Assembly: GCA_028710415.1 (NCBI GenBank)
Contig: JAQTUE010000017.1
Location: 1-64,000, forward strand
DNA: 64,000 nt
DNA from: Paludibacter sp.
Lineage (GTDB): Bacteria > Bacteroidota > Bacteroidia > Bacteroidales > Paludibacteraceae
Direction of reading: 5' to 3'
Shown: positions 45,801-55,453 of the stretch, in pieces
How positions within the stretch are numbered: position 1 is the first letter of the stretch
Layout: the number at the start of each line of letters is the position of its first letter
Notes under the pieces: generated by a model
Told to the model about the DNA's origin: nothing
Seen by the model: the letters and a program-made list of their open reading frames with translations, nothing else
Database searches by the model: none
Made by a program: the position numbers and the translations under genes

Positions 45801-47557
45801 GTGTAAATGCGGTTGGTGGTTGGATATGGAGTTGAATAAATGCGCAATGCAAGGCTATCCGTTCTCCACCAGACTTCTTCTTCACGCCAGTCGCCAATCA
45901 AATCGGCTTGCAAACAAGGCGTTCCCTTGCTATAATTACAGGAATAAGCGTCAGCAGTTAATAAAGGAGTGACACTGCCATACCCATTAAATTTAGTGAT
46001 TTGACCAAAGCCAACACCGGTAGAAGATGAAAATCCTGAATGATCGCAAAGTTCCTGCAGTAAGTCACCATCCCAGTAAACAGCATAGTTTTCGGCCACC
46101 CCAAAGGAAGACATTTCTACTTTGTCGGTTGCTGACAAACCAACTCCGCCACCCCAAACCTCAGCACCTTTATAGGCATCGGAGATATTACCGGCGCAGG
46201 CACGACCCACATCACTGGACGCCACCTTGCGATAAAGGATCTGGCCTGTTTTAGCATCCCTGAGGTTAGTACCCGGGTTCGCTTCGTTGCAGGCAAAAAC
46301 TTCTTCTCCCTTGCGATATGGATCAAAATCACCATAATGTTGCGCATCACCGTGACCAAGTTCGGTAGAATACAGTGGTTTTCCATCATGGTCAATGGTC
46401 ATGGAGCCCCAGTTTACTTCATCACAGCCATCACCATCCACGTCGGCAATGGTGTAATTGTGATAACCCTGTGCAAAATATACTTTTGGATACAAATCAT
46501 ATTTTCCCTGGAACAACTGGCCGGAACTGGTAACTTCCCAATTCCAACGGGGAACCATTTTCTTATTTACCACATCATAGGTTTGCATTTTAGTCATGGT
46601 GTAAATACCACGTCCGACGAATAAACTCGGATGTTTACCGTCCAGATAAGGAGCGCCAAAGAAGAATTTATTGGCACGGTGACCATAATCATCACCCCAG
46701 TCACCGGATTTGCCGCGAGCAATAAAGTTTGCCCAATCCAGTTCTTTCCCGGTAACCCCATCAATCAAGGATAGATATTCAGGACCTGCATTCATAAATC
46801 CATCACCTCCGATACCATTGAACGGAGCCTGACGATAGTTCGTATATCCATCACCATCACGGTCACCTACTGATGTACCATTCTGGTTATTTTTATCTAA
46901 TCCGAAAATTGTATTGTCGGAAGAACGCATGAATACTTCCGCTTTTCCATCACCATCAAAATCGTAGGCTGCAATATTGATTTCCACATCCATAGTGATG
47001 TTAGGACCCACGTCGATGGCCCACATAAAAGTACCATCCAGTTTATAGGCTTCAAAATAAGTAAAATCGGGACAGGTAGCTGACCAGTCACGCTTCATGC
47101 GTTTGACGATTATTTCGTATTGTCCATCACCATCCAGATCGGCTGCTGTGGCATCATTGAGATAATACCCCTGTTTACCGAGAGATTTAATGTCCCGGAC
47201 TGGGATTTCAAGATATCCATTCGTAATAAATACCCCGGGGGCAGATGGAGCAGACTCAATACCGTTTTTTACTTTGGATACCGTATATTTTGAAATTATT
47301 GTGCCGGAAGGATCAACGTAATTTGAAGCTCCGGTGGCGGTAGTTTCAAAAATCTTCGTTCCATCACGGTACAGTCGGTAGGTGGTATTGTACCATTCAT
47401 CTGCACTTATACGCCAGTTTACATAAATGCCGCCTGTGATTTTTTGAGCAACAACACTGCGGTCAAGTTTATCCATAGGGCGTTGCGCCGACAAACCGGT
47501 TGCTAGAAATAACAGAGCGAACAAAAGGATTTTGATTCGGGAGGTAGAATTTCTCAT
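42818..47557 (-). CDS. Second PL11 rhamnogalacturonan lyase with beta-strand repeats and T9SS tail
   Basis: 1579 residues. Signal peptide (ends ATGLSAQ), then a PL11 catalytic region (about 25-620): RPMDKLDRSVVAQ, DLDGDGQYEIIVKRM, DFDGDGKAEVFMRSSDN, DVDGDGCDEVNWGSM and DLIGDWREEEVWW. About 620-1490 is a repeat region with autotransporter-associated motifs (GAGIWTLSGANTYTGSTTVTAGTL). The last 75-80 residues (TGIFRIYTEYPMDNLNVLV...PDGVYMLRVISDN) are a T9SS-type sorting tail. It has the same three-part design as the 20305-24969 protein but diverged sequence, so the two may differ in endo/exo mode or substrate decoration. It lies 99 nt downstream of the GH115 gene on the same strand. Confidence 0.9.
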   Translation of the reverse strand: MRNSTSRIKILLFALLFLATGLSAQRPMDKLDRSVVAQKITGGIYVNWRISADEWYNTTYRLYRDGTKIFETTATGASNYVDPSGTIISKYTVSKVKNGIESAPSAPGVFITNGYLEIPVRDIKSLGKQGYYLNDATAADLDGDGQYEIIVKRMKRDWSATCPDFTYFEAYKLDGTFMWAIDVGPNITMDVEINIAAYDFDGDGKAEVFMRSSDNTIFGLDKNNQNGTSVGDRDGDGYTNYRQAPFNGIGGDGFMNAGPEYLSLIDGVTGKELDWANFIARGKSGDWGDDYGHRANKFFFGAPYLDGKHPSLFVGRGIYTMTKMQTYDVVNKKMVPRWNWEVTSSGQLFQGKYDLYPKVYFAQGYHNYTIADVDGDGCDEVNWGSMTIDHDGKPLYSTELGHGDAQHYGDFDPYRKGEEVFACNEANPGTNLRDAKTGQILYRKVASSDVGRACAGNISDAYKGAEVWGGGVGLSATDKVEMSSFGVAENYAVYWDGDLLQELCDHSGFSSSTGVGFGQITKFNGYGSVTPLLTADAYSCNYSKGTPCLQADLIGDWREEEVWWRTDSLALRIYSTPYPTTNRIYTLMHDPQYRQAICWQMCGYNQPPHTSFYLGSDFPTPIPPKCTNGKLVWKGTTSNWDNTSSNFIDGDDAVRIIAGTSTATSFSDGKSVLFDTHSTTRNVNLVGTLSPELLSVSGVYNYTIGGTGSLAGAMHLDKMGDSTLVMNGTHSYTGSTDIWEGNMWINGTLSASPVIVRRHANFGGKVTLGNNLTTEYNAGVYPGGNMVADTMTVNGNFNFVAGAKLIFDLSDNPNVQTTTGKVGGSSAKNDFLYINGTLQIGSGAILLINEVADSISVGKYLLGKVNAITGTLSTVKIQGASGKSVELSYDAVTKNLYLVVKGTRAAGNVVWSGKVDANWNIAKTANWSNLGFADIFVSNDSVYFDATGLNKTITVADSIPASYMEVNSNAAYTFNGTGALTGAMDLYKTNTGTLTINNRNNYSGKTIVDRGTLVMKYAPTATNNGGIGTPIADPAFFVVKDSAIVQVSTANEMSTRGMTMAGSAGGLMNVAANLYWNGAIAGTKLTKFGAGTLFIGNNNTGLTETVLKTGTLKLNSNEAVPYGVGKKITLMGGTLETLNSIGSYLTSSHTIDVPAGSVATVIAGSRCEYNGALTGAGTLNWSCDYIRAYLNGNWSAFTGILNITANGANSTYENHFIVNNGNGFPNATVNIGTGVLMCYKNGTSDNGTTTIKVGMLNGAGTFYNAGLEVGAKGVSGSFSGIISGASSVNKVGAGIWTLSGANTYTGSTTVTAGTLTLTGSLASGSLTVANGANLNLYGSTTGALIISTGGTASVTGTVAGSLVNSGTLNGTGTIVGTASLSNNSTTIPGNTSIGTLTFGGNVTMNTTATLSMQVSGGSSNCDKLAVTGKFTCNGSLNVTMLSGLQAIGDTYQLISAGSISGAFVTVNLPVLVQGLEWDTTALYTTGIIQIKAATGFNIPGIKTGVKQNPTTGIFRIYTEYPMDNLNVLVSTMQGKLISKTIISGKSEFEVDLTGQPDGVYMLRVISDNDTSKMLKLIKQ

Positions 47558-47656
47558 TTTTGAATAGTAGATTTTATAAGTAGCAAATAAACTACTTATT
47601 CTGATTTATGGAAATGGACTACTGTACAATGGCATAGAAAAAAATACAGGCCATTT

Positions 47657-50482
47657 TTACTCTGCAATTCCATAAAACTGCCTATTTGTTTTGAAATCAA
47701 TCATTAATCTGTCAAAAGCCACATCTGTATCTACTGCAAAGACCTGCAACGAATGCTTTCCGGACGAAGTGAACTTCCATGGTATCTTTACAATTGCCTG
47801 GTTCCGTAGCACATTCTCTTTCCAGGTATTGCTTCTGCTCTCAGTTTTGAAATTATACGATCCTGGGATTTCATTATCGATAGAAACTGCAATGCGGAAT
47901 TGATTGTGGCTATCCCCCGGATGAGTCGGCAACAGGTATAATCGAATGAGAGCACTGTCAGCTTTCTCAATCGAAAAATCAAATTGAAGTGATGGATTAT
48001 TCGTTATTTCGGCCTCTAATTTGCAATTAAAAGGCTGCAGCAACATGGCCGAACGACTGTAACCCAATCCATCAATAGATTGCCAATGAGCAAAATCTTT
48101 CGGATTGTTGCGTGTAAATCCGGAAGCACTTAATATTATGCATCGATCTTTCGGAGTCACTTCGGGATTGAAAGTTCCATTCAGGATAACATAATATTTG
48201 TTTCCTTTTGAATTCAGAATTAATAACCCGGCAGCTGTTTTAACATTCATTCTTTCGGGGATTAACCTTAAAATCAGTTTATTTGCAGGCAAAGTTGATT
48301 CCTGTTGTTTGGAAATCTGCTCTATTGAAATCCAATCCGGTTTAGACTGAATGGTAAATGAATCTTTGCCAAAGGAATAGATTCCTTTCGTACAATTGTC
48401 CAACACTAGGTGAGCTGTATCTCCTTTTAATAATGGTTTTTCGGATTCTTCAGGCCAGAAAACAGCAGTTTCAGCTGTTGATGGAGAGATTTCAGGCAAA
48501 GTGGGTTTATCGAATACCGGTAATTTCCGGGGTTGAGCGGACATTATGTATTTCCACTTTCCATTTTCTATCGAGTCGTTGAAATAGGAAGTCATTTTCT
48601 GAATAACCTGCCATGCTTTTATACTTTTATCACCTGTTGAACTTACTTCAGGCAGTTGATTTGCCGAAAAAACAGTTGCATATTGCTGGTTCAACCATTT
48701 ACGATTCATTTGTGAAGCACCCGAAACCGGATATTTAATCAACTCAAAATAAGCATTTCTCAACGATAAAGGAATTTTCTTATAAACAGAATCAACCTTG
48801 TTTTCAATCTTTTCATACTGTTGCAATCGTGTAGCCATTTCATCACCGAATTCTGTAAAATTCAATTCGGTGGGTTTTACTTTGGTAGTAGGCTCTGTCT
48901 GACTCCAGCCCATAAATTCAGGTCGCCGGATAAATGCCAGCCAGTAATACTCATTCATTATATTTTTAAGTGGAGTTGCATTTTCCGGACCAAATGTTTT
49001 GCCCAGCCAGTTTTCTAAATGCGTCGAAATCTGGTTGGAATTCATGGCGTTGATGTTCCATGCCATATCGAGGTAAAACTCTATCAGATATTCAGCCGGC
49101 TTAATATCCCCGACATTCAGTATCCACATTTTTCGGGCATTATATGCCCATGCCTTTTGCATTTCTTCCCAGATAAATGAAGGTTGGGTAGTTGCCAGCC
49201 ACAAATAATCATGAGGCCTTCCCCAATACGAAATATGATAGTAAACGCCAGAACCACCTTTGCGTTTTTGCTCGGCTTCATTGCTTAACCGCTTCATGTA
49301 CCCATAATTATCATCACACCAAACGAGTGTTACATCATCGGGCACTTTCAACCCGGCATCATACGCATCGAGTACTTCTTTATACGGTATAAAAATCTGA
49401 GGAATCTGCTCAGCATCTTTGTGTAAATAATTGGTTAGCAGTCGACGTTGCAGCCCAAAAACATCGGTGAGTCCTTCCACCTGTTTTGATATTGTTTTGG
49501 CACCTTCCATGGCTCCATCGTGGATACCGCGCATTCCAACCGTGTAAACATTCTCAAAGGTTGACACTTCTTTTAAGCGTTCGGACCAATACTCAATTAC
49601 CTTTTCCTTGTTTGTAAAAATATTATAGTCACCCCTGGCTTTCTTATCCCATTCAATAGGATTGCTTCGCATGAGCGGTTCACAGTGCGAGGTACTGACA
49701 ACAATTCCAAAACTGTCAGCCATGGCAGCATTTCCTGACACAAAATAGAATGGAGTGGTACATTCGTGCATGGCAGGCCAAATGGTATTTGCACGTAACC
49801 GGAGCAGCAGCTCAAATATTTTCCGATAGGTTTTAGGACCTATTTCCCCTGTCACCGGGTCGAGGGTTTTAGATGACCAGGGCTTTAATCCCCAGTCCTC
49901 ATCATTCAGAAAAATACCGCGGTATTGTACGGATGGTTTTTGAAACACCGGTTTTGACAGGGTGAGCGTAAGTTCCTTCCTGGGAACAGGCTTTACATCT
50001 GCCCACCAAATCCAGGGCGAGATACCAATCATGCGTGAAAGTTCCAGAATACCATAGGCTGTTCCGCGTCGGTCGCTTCCCAACACCACCAATAAGTTTC
50101 CTTCTTTTCTATTAATAATCTGAATCGAAAAAGCCTCCCAGCAACCCGAAACCGAATCAGTATTCAGGTTGTATTTTTTGACAATTTTATCTAATACTTT
50201 GCTTTGCCCCAGTGTCCCGGCAATGATGGAACAACCGTTGTTTTCCGGACTGTTTTTAATTTTCAGTACTTGTCCTGTTATTTCAAGTACATCATTTCGG
50301 AACATTTCCATGGATTTTTGAACCACGGAAGGTTCATTTATGTCCAATACAAGCGTTGGGTTGTTTCCGGCCTGGCCAATTAGAATAGAATTTTGATTTT
50401 CAGCATTTACTTTCGAGGAAATTAAAAGAACTACCAGAAGTATCAGAATGCTTAAGTTCGATTTCTGTGAATGAAGATTCAT
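47657..50482 (-). CDS. GH115 alpha-glucuronidase
   Basis: 941 residues with a signal peptide (ends SSKVNA). The GH115 fold is recognised from VVLGSDRRGTAYGILELSRMIG, SPWIWWADVKP, SVQYRGIFLNDEDWGLKPW, LLRLRANTIWPAMHE, HCEPLMRSN and WCDDNYGYMKRLS, followed by the GH115 C-terminal beta domain. Family members remove alpha-linked glucuronic acid or its 4-O-methyl form from xylan or arabinogalactan chains. In a rhamnogalacturonan locus the target is probably glucuronic acid on side chains (inference). It heads a minus-strand pair with PL11 gene 2 and is divergent from the acetylesterase at 50699, with a 216-nt shared upstream region in which I see no clear -7 box. Confidence 0.9.
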   Translation of the reverse strand: MNLHSQKSNLSILILLVVLLISSKVNAENQNSILIGQAGNNPTLVLDINEPSVVQKSMEMFRNDVLEITGQVLKIKNSPENNGCSIIAGTLGQSKVLDKIVKKYNLNTDSVSGCWEAFSIQIINRKEGNLLVVLGSDRRGTAYGILELSRMIGISPWIWWADVKPVPRKELTLTLSKPVFQKPSVQYRGIFLNDEDWGLKPWSSKTLDPVTGEIGPKTYRKIFELLLRLRANTIWPAMHECTTPFYFVSGNAAMADSFGIVVSTSHCEPLMRSNPIEWDKKARGDYNIFTNKEKVIEYWSERLKEVSTFENVYTVGMRGIHDGAMEGAKTISKQVEGLTDVFGLQRRLLTNYLHKDAEQIPQIFIPYKEVLDAYDAGLKVPDDVTLVWCDDNYGYMKRLSNEAEQKRKGGSGVYYHISYWGRPHDYLWLATTQPSFIWEEMQKAWAYNARKMWILNVGDIKPAEYLIEFYLDMAWNINAMNSNQISTHLENWLGKTFGPENATPLKNIMNEYYWLAFIRRPEFMGWSQTEPTTKVKPTELNFTEFGDEMATRLQQYEKIENKVDSVYKKIPLSLRNAYFELIKYPVSGASQMNRKWLNQQYATVFSANQLPEVSSTGDKSIKAWQVIQKMTSYFNDSIENGKWKYIMSAQPRKLPVFDKPTLPEISPSTAETAVFWPEESEKPLLKGDTAHLVLDNCTKGIYSFGKDSFTIQSKPDWISIEQISKQQESTLPANKLILRLIPERMNVKTAAGLLILNSKGNKYYVILNGTFNPEVTPKDRCIILSASGFTRNNPKDFAHWQSIDGLGYSRSAMLLQPFNCKLEAEITNNPSLQFDFSIEKADSALIRLYLLPTHPGDSHNQFRIAVSIDNEIPGSYNFKTESRSNTWKENVLRNQAIVKIPWKFTSSGKHSLQVFAVDTDVAFDRLMIDFKTNRQFYGIAE

Positions 50483-50698
50483 AATGTTGATTTTGTGACT
50501 GTAAAGTAACAGAAAAAACTTTTTATACTAAAACAGTTGTATGCTAATTGATGGTGTTATGAATTTATTTCAATGTAATAGTACATTTATCCATTTGTAA
50601 AATGCGGAAATCAACCGATTTTTGTAACATGTTTCCGGATAAATAATCTGACTCATAAAATTCTGTGAAAGCTTCAAATTTTAGACTCTCAATTAACG

Positions 50699-51613
50699 AT
50701 GAATTATTTCAAATTGCTTGTGTTTAGTTTGTCACTGATACTTTGCGTATCGGGAATGTCTCAGGATATTAACACTAAAAAACCGGAACAAGCAACAAAT
50801 AAAAGTACACTATCAGGAGAAGACCTGCTTGGATTAAAATCAGGTGCTGACCCTAAAAAAGCAAAGCCGACTAAAGCCGGAAATTCCAGAAAAAAAGGCC
50901 GTCCGGTAGTTTTTGTTATTGGCGATTCAACTGTTAAGAATGGCAAGGGCGACGGAAGCAACGGCCAATGGGGTTGGGGTAATTTCTTCTGGCAGAATTT
51001 TGATACGACGAAAGTCTCCATTGAAAATCATGCTTTGGGAGGTCGCAGCAGCCGGACTTTTATCACAGAAGGACTTTGGGACAAAGTACTGGAAGCAGTG
51101 CAACCGGGTGATTACGTTTTGATACAGTTTGGACATAATGATTCAGGATCACTCAATATTGGAAGGGCACGCGCTTCACTCAAAGGGAATTCGGATAAAG
51201 ATACCACAGTGATTATGGAGATCACAGGAAAGAAAGAGACAATTCATACTTTTGGCTGGTACATGCGTAAATATGCCAGCGATGTGAAAGCTAAAAAAGC
51301 GACTCCCATTCTTCTATCCCATATCCCGCGAAACATGTTTACTTCGACTGACAGCACAACGGTCATTCGCAACACCGAAAGTTATGGGAAATGGACAAAA
51401 GAAGCTGCAGAAATGGAAAACGTACCGTATATTGATTTGAATAGTATGGTTGTTAACAAATACGAAAAAATGGGCAAAGACTCCATTCAATTAATGTATC
51501 ATGGAGATCATACCCATACTTCCAAAGCTGGTGCTCTTTTAAATGGTAAAACTGTTGCAGAGGGCATCAAAAATTTAAAAAACTGCAACCTTAAATATTT
51601 ATTGATAAAATAA
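50699..51613 (+). CDS. Rhamnogalacturonan acetylesterase (CE12-like, SGNH)
   Basis: 304 residues with a signal peptide (ends LCVSGMSQ) and a Lys-rich linker (about 55-70) before the SGNH esterase domain. The catalytic blocks are intact: VIGDSTVKNG (Ser about 77), ALGGRSSRTF (Gly), FGHNDSG (Asn) and HGDHTHTS (Asp and His near the C-terminus). CE12 enzymes remove acetyl groups from galacturonate in rhamnogalacturonan-I and so expose the backbone to lyases. It starts a run of eight plus-strand pectin genes. Confidence 0.88.
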   Translation: MNYFKLLVFSLSLILCVSGMSQDINTKKPEQATNKSTLSGEDLLGLKSGADPKKAKPTKAGNSRKKGRPVVFVIGDSTVKNGKGDGSNGQWGWGNFFWQNFDTTKVSIENHALGGRSSRTFITEGLWDKVLEAVQPGDYVLIQFGHNDSGSLNIGRARASLKGNSDKDTTVIMEITGKKETIHTFGWYMRKYASDVKAKKATPILLSHIPRNMFTSTDSTTVIRNTESYGKWTKEAAEMENVPYIDLNSMVVNKYEKMGKDSIQLMYHGDHTHTSKAGALLNGKTVAEGIKNLKNCNLKYLLIK

Positions 51614-51705
51614 CAGCTAAAAATCAAGTTCCCCTCTCCCACTTTATCAGTTAACCGGAGTTGAAGATATGAATACCAGGAATGAAAAATAAAAATCAGT
51701 ATAAA

Positions 51706-53103
51706 ATGAAACGAGTAATTACTTATTACTTAATCCTATTATTTTGTTTTGTATCATTTAATTTTCGGGCTCAAAATATTGCTCCGAAAGAGAAGATGAA
51801 TGACTTCAACACACCACTTCATCTCATGAAGCCGGCCTATCAGATCCCTTATGGCGTCTCGAAACCTGAAGAAGTGAAGGTGGTGATTGATCGTGTGCTT
51901 ACATTTCTGGAAACTGCCACACCCACAAAAGTTATCAATAAAGATACAAAAGCAGTTATTAATGATTTTACCAGGATTGACAGGAATTCTATATTGGAAC
52001 GTGGCACGTTTCGGTTGGCTAGTTACGAATGGGGTGTGACTTATGCAGGAATGCTATTGGCAGCTCAAACCACAGGAGACAACCGGTATTCAAAATATGT
52101 TTCAGACAGGTTCAGTTTTTTGGCTGAAGTGGCTCCCTATTTCGAGAAATTACGAAAAGAGGGTATTGTAGAACCTCAGATGCGCCAGGTACTTCACCCC
52201 GAAGCGTTGGATGATGCTGGCGCCATGTGTTCTGCCATGATAAAAGCGCAAAATGAGGGCCTGAAAATAAACACAAGGCCGTTGATAGATAATTACATGG
52301 ATTATATCATGAACAAGGAATATCGGTTGGCAAATGGCATTTTCGCACGAAACCGCCCACAGAAAAATACTGTATGGCTTGACGATATGTTTATGGGTAT
52401 TCCCGCCATTGCCAATATGGGCAAATTAACCGGTGATAACAAGTATTATAATGAAGCAATTAAACAGGTTAATTTGTTTGCCGATTGTATGTTTGTAAAA
52501 GAAAAAGGGCTTTACCGCCATGGATGGGTGGAAGGAATGAGCGATCATCCTTCTTTTCACTGGGGGCGTGCCAACGGTTGGGCTATACTTACAACCGTAG
52601 AAGTGCTTGACGCATTACCCGAAAATTATCCGGGGCGCGACAAAATACTTTTATTATTAAAAGCACACATACGTGGACTGGCAGCCTGCCAATCGGGAGA
52701 AGGATTCTGGCATCAGTTGCTGGACAGGAACGATTCCTACCTGGAAACCTCTGCAACTGCCATTTACACTTATTGCTTTGCACATGCCATCAACAAAGGC
52801 TGGATTGATGCACTGGCTTATGGGCCGGTTGCTATGCTAGGCTGGCATGCAACGGCATCGCAGGTTGATGATTTAGGTGAAGTAAATGGTACCTGCGTGG
52901 GAACCGGCATGGGTTTCGATCCGGCTTACTACTATTATCGCCCAATTCATAAATATGCTGCGCACGGTTATGGACCTGTATTATTGGCGGGAGGTGAAAT
53001 GATTCGTTTATTGCAAAAAACACATCCTAAGATGAATGATAGTGCAGTTCAATTTTATCAAAAAGATCAGGAAACAACTGAACCAATTTTTAAAGCTAAC
53101 TGA
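51706..53103 (+). CDS. GH105 unsaturated rhamnogalacturonyl hydrolase
   Basis: 465 residues from the start at 51706 (signal peptide MKRVITYYLILLFCFVSFNF); an in-frame ATG at 51682 adds eight. It has the alpha/alpha barrel of GH105: YEWGVTYAGMLLAAQ, the catalytic block VWLDDMFMGIPAIA (Asp about 226/227), HGWVEGMSDHPSFHWGRANGW and SYLETSATAIYTYCFAHAI. The enzyme removes the unsaturated galacturonate left by lyases from rhamnogalacturonan oligosaccharides. It is followed by rhamnose mutarotase, which fits release of L-rhamnose. Confidence 0.88.
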   Translation: MKRVITYYLILLFCFVSFNFRAQNIAPKEKMNDFNTPLHLMKPAYQIPYGVSKPEEVKVVIDRVLTFLETATPTKVINKDTKAVINDFTRIDRNSILERGTFRLASYEWGVTYAGMLLAAQTTGDNRYSKYVSDRFSFLAEVAPYFEKLRKEGIVEPQMRQVLHPEALDDAGAMCSAMIKAQNEGLKINTRPLIDNYMDYIMNKEYRLANGIFARNRPQKNTVWLDDMFMGIPAIANMGKLTGDNKYYNEAIKQVNLFADCMFVKEKGLYRHGWVEGMSDHPSFHWGRANGWAILTTVEVLDALPENYPGRDKILLLLKAHIRGLAACQSGEGFWHQLLDRNDSYLETSATAIYTYCFAHAINKGWIDALAYGPVAMLGWHATASQVDDLGEVNGTCVGTGMGFDPAYYYYRPIHKYAAHGYGPVLLAGGEMIRLLQKTHPKMNDSAVQFYQKDQETTEPIFKAN

Positions 53104-53163
53104 GTAGGACCATTTTCATTTGACAAATAACAAGTTAACTAATCAACTTAATAACCAAATACA

Positions 53164-53478
53164 ATGACACGATCAGCATTTAAAATGTTTTTGAAACCAG
53201 GATTTGAAGCAGAGTACGAAAAACGACACAACGCTTTGTGGCCTGAATTAAGACAATTATTGAAGGAAAATGGAGTTTCAGACTATTCGATTTTCTGGGA
53301 TAAGGAAACAAATATTCTTTTTGCGAGTCAAAAAAACAATGGCGAAAGTGGTTCTCAAGATTTAGGTACTACTGAAATCGTACAAAAATGGTGGGCCTAT
53401 ATGGCTGATATTATGGAAACAAACCCTGATAATTCACCGGTATCAATTCCATTGCCTGAAGTTTTTTTTATGGAATAA
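53164..53478 (+). CDS. rhaM: L-rhamnose mutarotase
   Basis: A 104-residue cytoplasmic protein of the RhaM/YiiL family, which interconverts alpha and beta anomers of L-rhamnose. The family pattern is clear: AFKMFLKPGFEAEYEKRHNALWPELRQLLKENGVSDYSIFWD, with the active-site His in EKRHNALWPEL, and WWAYMADIMETNPDNSP near the end. Length is standard. It sits 60 nt after the GH105 gene and links the locus to rhamnose use; other rhamnose catabolic genes are not in the window. Confidence 0.92.
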   Translation: MTRSAFKMFLKPGFEAEYEKRHNALWPELRQLLKENGVSDYSIFWDKETNILFASQKNNGESGSQDLGTTEIVQKWWAYMADIMETNPDNSPVSIPLPEVFFME

Positions 53479-53590
53479 TTAATCAAGGATAGTTTTTTAA
53501 GAGTTAATAAAAAGTAGTTTTTTAATGAGTTTGCTGGTATTTGATTTTGAAGTGAAGAGTGAGCAAAGAATAGTAGTTGTAATATCCTGC

Positions 53591-53598
53591 TATCTTTG
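53591..53598 (+). promoter_or_regulatory. Putative -7 box (TATCTTTG) upstream of the GH28 gene
   Basis: TATCTTTG matches TAnnTTTG and lies 141 nt before the GH28 start, in a 261-nt gap after rhaM. No -33 element stands at the usual distance. It may be an internal promoter of the plus-strand gene run. Confidence 0.35.
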
Positions 53599-53739
53599 CT
53601 CTTACTTCCCTGAACCGAATCAATTTAAACTTTTGATTAAATAAATGGTCAAAGAACATGGAGCGGTAATAAGTACCAATACAGGGTATTCCAATTACAG
53701 GTTCAATTTCTTTAACCTTTACATAATAACCATTTTACA

Positions 53740-55266
53740 ATGTATCGGATCTATCTAATAATCAGTATCATTCTGACAATCGTAATTCCTGTTCAATCAG
53801 GAATATACTATAATGTCAGGGATTATGGCGCCCAGGGAGATGGAGTCACCATAGATACTAAAGCGATAGATGCAACGATAGATGCTGCGTCCAAATCAGG
53901 AGGCGGAACGGTTTTTTTCCCTGCAGGGACTTACCTGAGTTTTACAATTCATTTAAAAAGTTATATAACGCTTCAATTTGATAACGGAGCCATACTTGAA
54001 GCTGCCGGTACAGAAAAAAATGGTTTCGGGTATGATAAGGCAGAACCGAATCAGTTTGATATGTATCAGGATTTTGGTCACAGCCATTGGAGTAACAGCT
54101 TGATTTATGGCGAAAACTTACAAAACATTGCGATCATTGGGTTGGGAACTATTTATGGAAAAGGACTGACACGCGAAGGCTTTAAGACAGTAGGAATGGC
54201 AAACAAAGCTATTTCGTTGAAATTGTGCCGCAATGTAGTTATTAAAGATATATCCATTTTAATGGGTGGACATTTTGCCATTTTGGCTACCGGGGTAGAT
54301 AATCTGACTTTGGACAATTTAAAAGTTGACACCAACCGGGATGCATTCGATATTGATTGTTGCCGTCACGTGCGGGTTTCAAATTGCAGCGTCAACTCAC
54401 CCTATGACGATGCCATTTGTCTGAAAAGTTCGTATGCATTGGGTTATAGCCGTAGTACCGAAGATGTGACTATTACAAATTGTTTTGTCAGCGGTTTCGA
54501 TCGTACTACTTTTCTCAATGGAACGTATAAAAAAGATGAAGCAAATACTGTTCCGGACAAAGGGGTAGTAACAGGTCGTATAAAATTTGGAACTGAATCA
54601 AATGGCGGATTTCGGAACATTACCATTTCAAATTGTACATTTGAGTTTTGCCGTGGGTTGGCATTGGAAACTGTAGATGGAGGAATATTAGAAGATGTAA
54701 CCGTGGATAATATTGTCATGAAGGATATTCAAAATGCTCCTTTCTTTCTTCGTTTGGGAGCACGCATGCGTGGACCGGAAGGAACACCGGTAGGTAGTAT
54801 AAGACGGATTAATATTAGCAATGTTGTAGCCTATAGTCAAAATCCTAAATTTTGTTCGATGATCATGGGTATTCCCGGCCATCCAATAGAAGATGTAAAA
54901 CTGAATAATATCCTGATCCGGGTTAAAGGTGGTGCACCCAAAGAACAAGCACAAAAGGAAGTTGGAGAACATGAAAAGTCATATCCCGATCCACAGGAAT
55001 TCGGGGACATGCCGGCATATGGTTTCTACATTCGGCATGTCAAAAATATCGAATTAAATCATGTTGAGCTGATACTTGAAAATGAAGATTTTCGTCCAGC
55101 AATAATTTTGGATGATGTGCGTGGTGCAGGTTTAAATTTTGTAAAAGCAGACAAAACAGGATCGACACCAACACTTTTACTTCGAAATGTTCAGGAAATA
55201 AAAATTAGCAATTGTACGCCTTTGAAAGACAAGTTGATCAAAAATACAATAGCAGCTGAACTTTAA
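53740..55266 (+). CDS. GH28 pectin hydrolase (polygalacturonase / rhamnogalacturonan hydrolase family)
   Basis: 508 residues: signal peptide (ends PVQSG), the usual N-terminal YNVRDYGAQGDGVTIDTKAIDATIDAA segment, then a right-handed parallel beta helix. The three GH28 catalytic Asp are present: NRDAFDID (about D201) and PYDDAICLKSS (about D223 and D224). The usual downstream block is FGTESNGGFRNITISNC. In this locus it probably hydrolyses galacturonate linkages in rhamnogalacturonan or homogalacturonan; endo or exo mode cannot be told from sequence alone. Confidence 0.88.
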   Translation: MYRIYLIISIILTIVIPVQSGIYYNVRDYGAQGDGVTIDTKAIDATIDAASKSGGGTVFFPAGTYLSFTIHLKSYITLQFDNGAILEAAGTEKNGFGYDKAEPNQFDMYQDFGHSHWSNSLIYGENLQNIAIIGLGTIYGKGLTREGFKTVGMANKAISLKLCRNVVIKDISILMGGHFAILATGVDNLTLDNLKVDTNRDAFDIDCCRHVRVSNCSVNSPYDDAICLKSSYALGYSRSTEDVTITNCFVSGFDRTTFLNGTYKKDEANTVPDKGVVTGRIKFGTESNGGFRNITISNCTFEFCRGLALETVDGGILEDVTVDNIVMKDIQNAPFFLRLGARMRGPEGTPVGSIRRINISNVVAYSQNPKFCSMIMGIPGHPIEDVKLNNILIRVKGGAPKEQAQKEVGEHEKSYPDPQEFGDMPAYGFYIRHVKNIELNHVELILENEDFRPAIILDDVRGAGLNFVKADKTGSTPTLLLRNVQEIKISNCTPLKDKLIKNTIAAEL

Positions 55267-55453
55267 ATTAAAATAACATAAGTACATGCTCGAAATTAGT
55301 TTATACTTTGATAATGCATTAAGTTGTTGTATTTCAAATAGTAAACGTAAAACAATAATATAAACTAATTAGCGTGTAGTACTTACAATGAATTAAACAT
55401 TACTGAATTCATTGAAACAAAATACCTAAATTAAAAATAACGACTCAATTTTT

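Noticed and set aside
55295-55312. Possible promoter (TATACTTTGATAAT) before the second GH105 gene
   Set aside because: The spacing between TA and TTTG is one or three nt, not two, so it does not fit the consensus.
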